Source: Marthasterias glacialis
Taxonomy: Eukaryota; Echinodermata; Asteroidea; Forcipulatida; Asteriidae
Length of the DNA: 64,000 nt
NCBI GenBank assembly: GCA_911728455.2
Contig: OU452236.1
Location: forward strand, 13,069,838-13,133,837
Direction of reading: 5' to 3'
The notes below the pieces were generated by a model that had not been told where the DNA came from, did no database searches, and saw only the letters and a list, made by a program, of their open reading frames with translations. Numbering within the stretch: the stretch's first letter is position 1; the number at the start of each line of letters is the position of its first letter. Both the position numbers and the translations under genes were made by a program. This document shows, one piece after another, positions 1 through 13,100 of the stretch.

Positions 1-157
1 TTGGAACAACTGTTTAGTGCTAAGCAAGGTTTTGTGAGTGTTTACATGTTGATGACGGTAGAGTACACTCAGGGGGGGCAAATTTCATAAAGCGGTTCAG
101 CAGAAAAGTTTGCTAAGCAAATTCTATTCCTATGCAAAATAACCGTAGTCTACTCAC

Positions 158-3100
158 CATTCCTCATAGGTCAACACAATCATGTTGGTAAACCAATTCC
201 TGAAGTCAGACGTTAACTCAATCTGGTAATTCTTGGCAGCGTTCTGCAACAGCTTGATCTGAGCAATCACCTCAAACTCCTGCCGGGATTAGAAAAAGCA
301 AAATAAAACATTCTCAAAAATGAAGTTTGACTACTTCTTAGTAAAGTTTTTCTATAAGGGACACATAATTACCAATCAAAAGTTGTGACAATATCATTTG
401 AAATAAGCCAAAGATTGTTTAGTACACAACCGTTCACAGCATCTAGAACCATCTCTTTCAAATTCACAAATGTTAAGAAAGAGTTCCGTTATTTCAAATT
501 TATATACTGACCTTTCTTTTCTTCTCAAAGTTGATGAGATGATCCTCGATGAGATCTGGGTTAGCGGCGTCTATCTTGATCAGATCTGTCAGGAAAGTGC
601 CTAGATACGGAACAGTTCCATGCATACGAGCCTGCAAAGACACATTGGTAGATTGTACATTGTACAATACTTGACAAGTATACCAATGTCGTCTGCGTGC
701 TTTGAAAATGCTGTCCCAACTATAAACACTTAAAAGAACACTGAGACACGACTATCTCAACAGGTCCCCATTTATACTCCTAGTTGAAGAGAAGTTAATC
801 ATGGTGACACATCTTGCCCAAGAACACAAGCACCATGCCCAGCAGGACCGGGAAGTTCAACGCCATTATTACAAAAATCAGCCACAAGTCCAGAACCCAC
901 TTTCATGTCTCTGCTTATCGGGGCATACACTTATCATTATCCTCTAGCAGTGTTAGCACTGAATTTCTGTGCAAGCTGCATTAAGCAAAGAGTGTTTAGT
1001 AATGTAGAGTACACACACCCATGTACACCCATTCCTTCTTTCACAGGGTACAGCTATTCCCATTTTTCAGAGATGAGACTTGACAAATTTGAAACTTCCT
1101 GATAAATGGCTTGCGGGTCTAGATTCACACTTATTCCAGACCCAGAAACTCTCTCAGATGTTACAATTCAGGAGGTTTACAGACTCTGTGTGTCACTACA
1201 ATTACATTGTTTGGACACAATGTGGACTATTCCTTTCTCCCATAGGTGACTCCTTAACTTCTTTCAGGAAAATTTGAACCGATGAGATTTTGAGAAAATC
1301 CTGCACTCAGGTAAAATCCTGAGAAATCACATGCCCGAATCTTTTCGCAGGACACTATGGAAACATTTGAATGATCAATCAATCAAAGGTCATGGCCCTC
1401 TGCATCTGTCACGAAGTTCCCAGCCTAAGGCATCTAGCAGAAGGAACCAATTTCCTCAAGACAGGTGGGGTTTATAACTTACACCTTCTCTTCGCTGTGA
1501 GGTACTCTTCTCCCCACTTAGTCTGCGCACCAGGTTCAGGACGGGTTTCCTTGAAATCCGAGGCGAATCTACATAGGCAAACTTTGCTGTTCCCTCCTAC
1601 ACAAGAGTGACACACAGGAAGTAATTAATTACACAGCAGGCTAGAGCGGAGGCTACATGGTGCCTGAACAGAAAGTAACACACTCAACATGTTTTTCTAC
1701 CAGTTTCAATATTAATTATTACTTAATAATATTTCGAATACTTGTTATGATCTGACAAAGTTTGTTACAGCTCTATTGCAGGCCTAGAGTTTCTGATTCG
1801 TGTTCTGACAATGCCACTTCGATAGAAGAGGTCACTTTAATTTCATTACAAAAATCATTCAGAATGTTTTATTGAAAAAAGAACTAGCTCTACTAAGTTG
1901 GGCCAATGTCGTTTGGATTAAAGGTAAAAATAAGTTACCTTCATCAGCAGCTCTCGACTCACTCCAAAGTTATTATCGTCCATGAATATGCTAGCTAGGT
2001 CCTCAAATAGAAGTACATGAGCCCTGGGGGGGGGGACCACAAAATTGAGAACATAGTTTATTGCTAAAAGGCAGAATACAGCATTGGTATTCATCAAATT
2101 TGTTTTTTATTAATGTCAGTCTGAAAGCTTACTGATTGTGAAGTTCATTTCAGTACAATCTTTCATAGAAATTTTTCTGTCTGAAATACTGTCAAAGTTG
2201 AGAAAATAGTATTTGCAGACCCAGATTTTAATTTCGGTTGTAACAGTCAAAATTAAGGACAATGTGTTTACAAGCTGAAAAGTGTGCACAGTTTTCGCTA
2301 TTTTCTCCTGACTCAGACGACAGATTGTGCCCAAAATTTTCACAGGTTTGTGCTGAGTGAATCTGAGTTTAGTCTGAAACCTTGGTACTGCATTCCACGC
2401 TTTCTTGAATTTATTGCTGAAATACACTTTCAGAGAAGTTTATTGCACAACTAGTTGAATCATGTCAACTAGTTTTGAATTTTGAATGGGAACCGTGTGA
2501 ATATGAGTTTAGTCTGATACCTTGGTACTGCATTCCACACTTTCTTGAGTCTGTACACAGGATGAGTCTGGAGTCCAGATATGATGGCTTTGGACGAAGA
2601 GAAATTCTTTATTTCCCGACAAACCTAGAGATCGAACCATCAAGAAATTACACTGTCCATTAGCCATTCATTATTAATCAAGCACTTCTCATACCATCAG
2701 ACAGCAACCCTGAGTACTTTATAAATTTCTCCCTCAAAATTCCTCTCATCAAAGAAAACCATCTTGCCACTTAACCTCTACCCATAATGCACCACATGTA
2801 AATGTAGGATCCTTGATTCTGAACACAAAGTCCAATAACATACTACTACATGTTGAACTGCAATCAGTCTTCAATCTAACAATTTAAACAATGTACTGAA
2901 AATCCAGAAATTTGTTGGGTTTGAGAGATCACAAAGGAAGTATTCAAGGCTTCCAATGCCATTCTGCACTAATTTTTGTTCTTTCTTCACCCTAATCCTC
3001 CATCCAACAAAGTCCAACACTATCAACAAAGTCCAACACCTGAACACTGTACAGTAACTCAACACCCAAACTGTTGGACATGTTGGACTGATTGTGGTGA

Positions 3101-6100
3101 ATTGAAAATTTATTGGTTTTGGGAGTTTACCAAAAAAGTACTCAAGACTTGCAATGCCATCCTGCAAACCTTGTTTTTTCTCTCTTCACCTCAATCCTCC
3201 TCCCAACAAAGTCCAACATTGTAAAGTGACTCAACACCCAAACTGTTGGACTCTGTATCTGGTTTGTTTACCTGGCCTTGTCACAAAGCATAATCAGTTC
3301 ACCAGTACAGTATTGAGAATCAAAGAAAACTGTACGGATGCTTTGTTTCACCCACACAAGGACAAAAAAAGGTCTTGATTTTACTTGCATTTTGGGGCCA
3401 TTGAAAGGCGATTTTTGTGTATCCCCGATTACAGACCTTTGTCCTTTTGTTCCAAGAAGGGGATTATGACGCATCGAGAGGCTTCCACCATTGTCCATTC
3501 ATTGTATATCGGCTCAATGTAGGTAAGTCAGAGTGAGTCAGCAATTGAGCCATGGTTCCGTGTTTAGTTCCACTCTTATGCCATAGGTAACGGCCGATGT
3601 TCTGCAATTCTCACTGCGAGAACTTGAAATTTTTCAGTCGAGAAACAAAACGGACGATCCCATAAAGATATTTTTTGTTTTCTTGACATTATCAAGTCAA
3701 GGTTTCTTTGTGCCAGCGGTACTCTCAAAGGAAAAAGATTCCAGCGATTCCGCCAAAAGAAGACGGGACCAAAAAAAAAAAATTTAACAGCAACTGGTTA
3801 ATCCCAATTGTGGACTCGTTTGTATTTGGATACATAGGATTAAAATACACCTGGGATCTGTCTGACCCTTCTACAATCTGTCAGTCTGTGCCTGGCGCCA
3901 TTATGCCAAATGGTTGATAGTATCTGCAGGGATTAACCATAGAACCTACCCTTGGCCTACAGTAATTAAAAAAACGAAACGTGTTGCGTGCAGTGATTGA
4001 AGTAATCACTTTAACATTCGAACCCACTATAGACTGTCCAATGAAGAAATAAAGCCCAACTAATGACCTCTGTTTCCAGTGTGGCTGGGATTGTCTTATG
4101 GTCACTGTGACATCCTCTGGACCTGTGATACTGTCCCATTTGAGAAATGGAGACCAACTAACGATGCTTTCACTGGGCAGAGTATGCCTTTTAAACTGTC
4201 GGCGATTGCTTTAACATCTTCAGACATTCACAAAAGCTGCTTAAGCAGAAAACATAACCAGTTATGAAGTTTTGTTTTGTTTTTACAAAAGACAGGAAAC
4301 GGCCTAGCAGACAAAACTATTGTACAGTTTTTTTCTTCAGTTTTCTGTGGCACAAAAAAAGACAACAAAAAGAGGTAATCAGCAGATCAGCTGAAGAGTT
4401 GTTTGGTTCATAACTGATGATTAACAAAACTTCTGCTGAGAAATAATAATCAAGGAACCAGTCAAAAACAGTGCACATGATGTGGTGTTTTGGCTGTTTT
4501 TTTCTTTTTCTGGTGAACAAAATTGTTTTGTGGTCAGCTGGAAGCACAAAAAGCAGCCAAACACAAAATAATTAATGCTTTTAGCAGATAAAGGTTACCA
4601 GCCAAAGTACCATGTCAATTGTACCTTCTGTAACTGGCATACTGCTCATTTGTGCTTAGCAGAAATGTTTTATAAGCAATATTTTGTGCTTAAGCGGGTC
4701 TGTGAAATTGGGTTCTGATCTTCGTGGTTAAGTCAGCTCTTATAAAATCAGTAACAAACACTGGCAGAGAACAATCCGACCGGTACGTACTCTCTGCCGC
4801 ACGCCGATGACCCTGAGTCAACGGTCCCAATCAGTCCATGAGCGATATCACAGCCTAAGACGGACTTCCTGGTTACTGACTAAATATGGGTTTGTGGTTA
4901 CCAGGGAGGAGGGACCCCTGGGTATCTGCAACCCACATACAGATTAAAATCAAGTACAGCTGATTTGTGCAATATGTACATCTGTTGTATGCAAATAGTG
5001 TTCACTGTGTTTCATCATTCATCTACGTAAACCTTGAACTTTGGTTTGTCAAAAGGGCAAGGCAAACTTCTCCAATACTGAAGGGCTTGCCATGAAAAAA
5101 TACTACAGAAAACATTTTGAATGGCAGGCAGTAAATGAGAGAGGGCCATGGTGGCAATTTCTGGTTAATGTATACTGGCCTGATCCACCCTGCAAGGCAT
5201 GCTACTCTAGTTGACCACACGATTACGCTAATTTTTTAATAACTTCACTCGTAAATGTACACACACACAAATCTTCCCTGACTTCCACCCCAATACTGTC
5301 TAGAAACACCATGTACCAAAGTTGAATGGCCAGGCTTAGTTCATTCAATGAGTGCTTTACTCATACCAACACAGTAGGGTACTTAGCACATGTTTTGCCT
5401 ACTTAAATCTCCTAGGGTCGATGACCTTTCCAGCCTAATGGCGGCACCACTACAGAGACCAGGATTTTTTTCCCCAAAGCTTTGGAGGATCAAGTAGCCC
5501 CTCTGAAGGGTATTGGGCTTGATAAAAATGGGAAATAGCTTCATTAGCCAAGATGTACATGTGTTATGATTTCCCCCACCTACTGTAAAAAAAAAACATG
5601 ACCGATTACTGTCGGAAGATGAGAAGGATTACATACGTCATGATCAGCAGGGTAAAGGGCAAGGCAGTTATAGTTGAGAGTACCTCTCCCATGAGGGAAA
5701 TGTACATATCTACTGGAACTACATGTATTTAAGAGCACCAAGGCAATGACCGAGGGGCATAGAGGCAATTGCCTCCACTGCCTCAAGTACCTGGCCTGAA
5801 TATTCAATGATTGACTTGAGAAAGATTCTCAATAAATGCTAAGTACATCATTACAAAACCATTTACAGCCCCCCTTTTTAGGCACATAAAAGCACAATAC
5901 CTTTTGCCTGTCAAAAAAAGGTTACCAGCAAAATCACTAACTTATCTGTACTGCATCTCTAACTGCTTATCTGAGATGATAATGAACGTACTTGCTCAGC
6001 AATTAACAGTTGTTTTAATATACGAGCAGTATACATCACACGTACATGGTGTACGGGTTGGTACACTGTTTCTGCTATAAAGCAAGACTTTTCTGCACTA

Positions 6101-9100
6101 AGAAAAAAAAACGTGTACCTGAACAGGGCCCAATTTCATAGAGCTGCTTAATGGCCGATTTTGTGCTACTGTGCAATTTCTATTTCATAGCTGCTAACCG
6201 TAAGCACACGAAAAGGCATGCTAACCTTCCGGTGCTCACTGAAGGAAAATGAATGATGTAACAGTGTAAATCCTTGATAAAAAGCGCAAACTGGCCACCA
6301 TATTTTCTTGCTAACCTGTAAAAAAATGCTTACGCTTAAGTAAATTTGTCACAAAAATGTGTTTACTGTTAAGCAGCGCTTTGAAATCGGCTCCAGTCTC
6401 TGACACTGGATCCTGTTTGTGACTCATCCCCTGCTTATTTCTCCTCAATAGAAATGTGTCAAGCAGAAACTTCAGCTAAGCTAGTTTATGACAATTCCCC
6501 ATAAGGGACACACAGGCAACTAATATCCACTGCCTGCAATGAAGAAATATCAGTGCCAACGTCACAGAGCTGCTTAAGCACTGAACTCTGCTATAAAGCG
6601 CAAAAAAAGTTTGCTTAACAGAAATTGGGTACCAGCATAAATATCATGTAACATGTGTTCTTTTGTGACGGGTCCCTTGTAATTTTTTGCTCAGCAAACA
6701 TAGTTAATCAACAATGCCCCACAGGTCTATAACTGCCCCACAGGTCTATAAATGCCCCACAGGTCTATAACTGCCCCACAGGTCTATAAATGCCCCACAG
6801 GTCTATAAATGCCCCACAGGTCTATAAATGCCTCACAGGTCTATAAATGCCCCACAGGTCTATAAATGCCCCACAGGTCTATAAATGCCCCACAGGTCTG
6901 TACATGCCCCTAGAGGTCTACAAATGCCCCCACAGGTCTATAAATGGCCCACAGGTCTATAAATGCCCCACAGGTCTATAAATGGCACACAGGTCTATAA
7001 ATGGCCCACAGGTCTATAAATGCCCCACAGGTCTATAAATGCCCCACAGGTCTATAAATGCTCCACAGGTCTATAAATGCCCCACAGGTCTACAAATGCC
7101 CCTACAGGTCTACAAATGCCCCCACAGGTCTGTAAATGCCCCACAGGTCTATAAATGCCACTCAGGTCTATAAATGCCACTCAGGTCTGTACATGCCCTA
7201 CAGGTCTACAAATGTCCCACAGATCTATAAATGCCCCACATGTCTATGAATGCCACTCAGGTCTATAAATGCCCCACAGGTCTATAACTGCCCCACAGGT
7301 CTATAAATGCCCCACAGTTCTATAACTGCCCCACAGGTCTATAACTGCCCCACAGGTCTATAAATGCCCCACAGGTCTATAAATGCCCCACAGTTCTATA
7401 ACTGCCCCACAGGTCTATAACTGCCCCACAGTTCTATAAATGCCCCACAGGTCTATAAATGCCCCACAGGTCTATAACTGCCCCACAGGTCTATAAATGC
7501 CCCACAGTTCTATAAATGCCCCACAGGTCTATAAATGCCCCACAGGTCTATAAATGCCCCACAGGTCTTTAAATGCCCCACAGTCTATAAATGCCCCACA
7601 AGTCTATAAATGTTCCACAGGTCTATAAATGCCCCACAGGTCTATAAATGCCACTCTGGTCTATAAATGCCCCACAGGTCTGTACATGCCCCACAGTCTA
7701 TAAATGCCCCACAGCCAACACATCAAGTATACTTAAGGTGGTTAACCACTAGTTAGGATGTAAACTCTAAGAATAGATTGAATGGTTTATCTTGTTGAAG
7801 TGCTTCATGTAATACTTGGAAATATCCAAGATGTACAGAGGAGCATGTGCTCTATGAATCATTCTGTTGGACCAGACAGCATTTCCACCCTTCTGTCATG
7901 TCAATATCCGAAAGTGTCTTACTTTGGTGCTGTGTGACTCACAATGTCCCATGTGAGCATCGTAGCGCAAACATACAAACTTAATTTACATAATGCGTCA
8001 AGGAGCATGCTTCATGTGACAGACGTACATGTAACTAACTCTCAACAGCCACATTATAATAAAGGAATAAAAGAGTGGTGTAAGAGGTTTTGAACTGGTT
8101 GTTTAAACACGGTGAGGCCTGGCCCTCGATAATTATACCGAGACGAAGTCGAGGTAATGTTATCGAGAACCAGGACTCACAATGTCTAGACAGCTTGTTG
8201 AAAACCAATTCAACACACTTTTATTCCCATTCATAAATACCCTTCTGTTGAAAACGTCCAAAAACCTTTGAAAGTTGAGAACAATTCTGACAGTGACAGC
8301 TCACGCCCTCGACTCAAAGTCTGCACAAAAGTTCTAAATTCTATCCGTGTTGAGCGCCTTGCGCGAGTTAAAAAATTGCGCAAGCAAGTTTCAAATCCAA
8401 ATTATCCAAAATCCACCCTTTTTACATTTTTTAAAATTGTTTTTCATTCAAGTAGGCTTTGATTGATGTACTTTTTTTATCTAGAAATACTTAAGGTTAA
8501 AGTATTAACATGGTTAACATCAGTAAAGAGCTACCCCAATTAGCCCACAATTTAATCCCATAGTTCCGCCTACAATCCACATAATTATGGTGTGATGTAA
8601 CCATAAAGTAGAAGACTTCAATGGATTTGGCAGACCTCCTAGCCAGAACACCTAAAGATTGAAGTTGTAGGCCATTTTTGAAACCAAGGCATCGGCTTAG
8701 GTTTTTGGCTTAGGCTCCGCCAGTAATTTTGAAAACATACACTTTTGGTCCAGGCCTTAAAACAGGCAAATGATGCTTATAGCCAGAGCCAAAGCCAGAG
8801 CAAAAGCCTAAGCTTTGGTTTCGAAAACGACCATACACCTTTCAGACAAAACTAAAAGAAGCAAACTGTACCTGGGCTACTTCGATCCACTTCTTGATAA
8901 TTGCAGCTCTCTCATGTGATCTCAATGTTTTATTCTCCATGACCGTTGTCATGACACGATCGGAGACGTCATTAAACTGTGTCACGGTAGCTTTGACGGA
9001 CAGGACACCATGGTAACCCTCAATCTTCTTGCTCCTTCGAGACCACAGCCCACCTAGACAGTGCTGGAGGTTCACCTTCTTGAAGAGATCCTGAAGTTAT

Positions 9101-10147
9101 GGCATTATCAAATAAAACCGTGTTTAACTAGTGTTTGGTCGATGTTTGACAGGTTTTACATTGTTTTCAACCAGTGTTTATACTAGTACATAACAAGTGT
9201 TCACCCAATGTTTGATAATTGCTCACTCTGTGTTTGACAGTGTTCAACCAATGTACAGCCAGTGTTTAACTATTACATATGCAGTGCTCAACTAGAGTCA
9301 AACCAGTGTTTCACTAGTGTTTAACTGGTAATCGGCCAATGTTTGATAGTTGATCACTCTGTGTTTGACCAGTGTTCCACCAGTGTACAGTCAGTGTTTA
9401 ATTAGTACATAACCAGTGCTTGACATGTGTACAACAGTACCAGTGTTTATCTATTGTATATCCCAGAGCTCACCAATTGTAAACCAGTGTTTAACCAATG
9501 TTCCACCAGTGTTGAACAATCATACAACCAGTGTTAAACAAGTGTTTAACAAGTGTACATTCAGTGTTGAGCAAATTCAAAGGCCATATGCGGCAACCAC
9601 AAAAAGTCAGTGTTTTACCAAGTCTCATTTAGCCCAAAGGGTCACGGTACAGGTCCTATAACATTCAAGTCCTGAATTTACAGTTTTCTATGTTTTTCAT
9701 TTCATACACTTATCCGAGTAGCTCGTTCACATGGTGGTTTACACCACCGCAGCTATGGCAATAGCGTATCAGCCGCGCATATCTAATCAGTCTGAAGGAT
9801 TAACAGTGCATGTGCGTCGATGCGCCATGCGGCGGCCATAGCTGCAGTGGTGTAAACGAGCTGCTCGGTTTAGTCTATATACAGTATGCTTTCATAAATA
9901 GAACTACTGCTGTTTGGTGAGTTTTTTTAATCTCAAAAATCTTTATTGAAAACCAGCCATATCCGGTCACATGGTGACGATCGTAATGAGGATTAATATC
10001 TGTTTGTACTTACGGCGTCCATACATGTCAGCTGCAGGGCTAACTGCCTACTGTCTACATTCTTGATATCCATGTACATGTTATCCATCATGACTCCCTC
10101 CACCTCATCGCACATGCTAGCCTGGAATGCCAGCTGATTGCTCATCT
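158..10147 (-). CDS. RalGDS-like exons 6-12: CDC25 homology (catalytic RasGEF) domain
   Basis: Exons 10147-10014, 9090-8872, 2624-2521, 2023-1939, 1596-1483, 631-512 and 279-158. The 104-nt exon at 2624-2521 ([20 protein letters not shown]) is easily missed, but its 0 to 2 phase exactly bridges its neighbours and supplies a family-conserved block. Exon 1596-1483 uses the inner GTAAGT donor (exon ends in GGT), the only choice that keeps the frame into [14 protein letters not shown]. Its [11 protein letters not shown] linker is longer and less conserved than the rest, as is usual for this loop. Confidence 0.92.
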
Positions 10148-13100
10148 CTGCAATGATAGAAAGGATAGACTGACTTGAGAGGGAGTCCCAGGCCTTCATT
10201 TTTTGTTCACCGACTAAACTGACCGAATGTTACTCATTAAATGGGCATGTGATGTATCTTGAGGGTGTCGTAAGAATGTTACATACATTTCCTCTTTTAC
10301 AAAGCACCGACTGTGCAGGTTTTGCGTGTAAAATGCGTCATAGAATATTTCTTCAGTCTAATAACAACATACAGTACCACCATGTACGTCATACTCCAGA
10401 TGCTAAACCCTGCAATGTTTACAAGACGCACGTCTCTGCACGCAGGGTAGTGACGTTTGATTCACTATGCCAAGTTAACTGTATCCAACAGTCTTCCATC
10501 TTGCAGCGGATTTTGCCAACATCCTGCCCGACATCAAGGACAAAATCCCCTAGAGTTGCGTTCATTTGCCAGTCGAGTGCCTGATGTGATTTTGGAGTAT
10601 TGCCAACTTCCCCTTTGCTCACTCTAACCCCCCCCCCCCCCCCATATGGTTATTTCCTTCGTGGTACAGGAAGGAGTGCAATAACAATCAAGGTTGGAGA
10701 CTTTTCCAGGGTGCATTTTCTAGATGTTTGGGTTATTCTCTCTTCTTCTGTTTTTTTTTTTTAAAGAAACTAAGCGAGTATCTGACTTACACAGCCAACT
10801 TCTGTGCATATAATACTACTACTAGTAATAATAGTGTACATTTATAATGCGCCATGTCTGTCATAAATGACACTCCTGGCGCCGAATCATCAATTCCGGT
10901 GGAGATTGTTACGAATGATTTTATGAGACGAAGCAACCATACTACAACATCTTGAAAGGGATACATGTACATGTACAAGGTGAGGTGGTGCATATTGCTA
11001 CCAGAACATGCCAGATGTAGGCCTAGAACTAAATATGTGCCCACTTCCACTTTCGTACGAACATTGCCTAGATCCACTTGCTAAGCACAAATACAGCATG
11101 GGAAAATACAGGCATTCAAGGGTGCCTTTGGCAGCCAGCCACATCAACCCATGACCATGGAGCACAGCCTGAGATTGAAAGTGTTTGGTTTTTCTGGAGG
11201 GATGAAAACCGGATGGACTGGAGAAAAACCCTTGTGGCACAGATTATTATTTTTTTATTTTTTATTTTTTATTATGGAAGTCACCAGACACACAAGGCCA
11301 GTAAGCCACTCGAGGTGTGGGCTACAAATCAACTGTTTTTTCCAGGGGCCGTTGCCACCTACATGTACTTCTGGGGCTGAAACAGGGTAACCCCCTTTAC
11401 AGTTCGTAAGGATGTAGGCTTGGGTATCATCCATCAGAAGCCTGGCTGGTAGAGCAGAAGGCTCTACCTCCCCAACTTTTACAAAGCAATTATGGTTAAG
11501 TGCTTTGCTCAAGGACACAAGTGTCATGACCGGGACTCGAACCCACACTCCGATGACTCGGCCACCAGAGTTTGAGTCCGAAAACCAATGAGAACCAATG
11601 CACAACTCTACTCACATACATATATGGCCTTAGCCGGGTATCGAACCAGGGACACAATGGTGAGAGGCGAGCACTTAACACACACACCACCTAACAAACT
11701 ACTACACAAAAGTTACCGAATAAACATGTTAAAAGTGCAGATTACAGAGGTAAACAGCCATCGATGCTCTACCCTAAACTAATTTAACTGCATTCTAATA
11801 CTAATAGTACTGTATGATAAAATGTACACAGGGCTGATAAATCAACTGCATAAAAAGACTGCATTGCCGGTGGGCATATTCACCAGCGCCCACGCAATTA
11901 GAACAACTTCAGGGCTGGAAAAAAAAAACAATTTCATTTCAAGAAATTAACTTCACAGCCAGCCAGTGAAGACTTCATTAAAAAAAAAGTGATCAAATTT
12001 TAAGTACTTATTTAAGTACTTGTTTTAGGTTCTTAGTTTCATTTGGTGAATCCATGGCAGAATATCAAGCGGGAATATCTCTTGGGTCAATTAAAGCCAT
12101 TTGCAAGTTAGATTTGAATAATGTCTGGTACAATGATTTGCTTTGTCACAAGTGCATACTCACATGCCGAGAATGACTAATAAAGGGCATGTTTTCTGTT
12201 TACCCTGGTTTTGGCCTTGCTGCCCCGTCAAGACTTTACGATTTTCCAATGGAAGTGCCATATGGATATTGAAAAATGGCCTTGCCCTCTCAATGATGAA
12301 ATTCCAGGCCTGCACTCAAATTTGAAACCCTCAGACTACACAGTTGCTATGTCACATGGTTTGGGGCAAGCTTTTGTGTAGCTTTATGTACAAAAACAGC
12401 GAACACACAAACTGAATGAACGTGTATGGCACACAGGCTTCACCCATCTGGAGGTTACTATACAAAAGATTGCCCGAACAGTGTGATAGCAACACTGTCT
12501 TAAGTCTGGGATTTCAAATTTGAGTGTTCACTTGTGACCAATCAAGCCAATGTCCCAGACATTATTGAACAATCTAACTCGGAAATGGTTCTATTGGTGC
12601 TGATATACATTTATAAAAAGTAACTTTAAAAAAAAAGAAAAATGTGAATAATTTTTTTAAAGATGAATGTATCATACTTTTAATCCATATTGTAGTATGG
12701 CCCCAGAATGGCAGACAGCGTAGCAGAAAGCGCTATCTACAAAGGTCTTTAGGAGAAACACCACCACCAAGACCGACAAATCTCAGTAAAACTCACCACT
12801 TTGAGACACCTCCTCCTTGAAGAATTCGATCCGCCTCTTGGCTCTCTCCTCCATCTCCAGATCGTAGATCCCATTGGCAAACTCCTGCAGCAGAGTGAGG
12901 CAAGGATAGCCTGGAGCCTGTTTGAAGTCGTCTAAATTCTCATCCAACCACATGAGGATGACGGAACGGATATTCCTGTGGAAAAAAAACAAAAAAACAA
13001 GTGTTTTGATTAGCGATAAGAGCCTTGGCTAAATTTCCAAAGAAGTTAAATATGTTGACAAAGCTACATTGAGTGCTGATATAAGTGTGTATTTTGTTCT

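Noticed and set aside
2475-2663. Plus-strand 62-codon frame
   Set aside because: Antisense to the real RalGDS-like exon 2624-2521.
6711-7713. CRISPR-like array
   Set aside because: Units are contiguous 19-bp repeats with no unique spacers, in an animal intron; a minisatellite.
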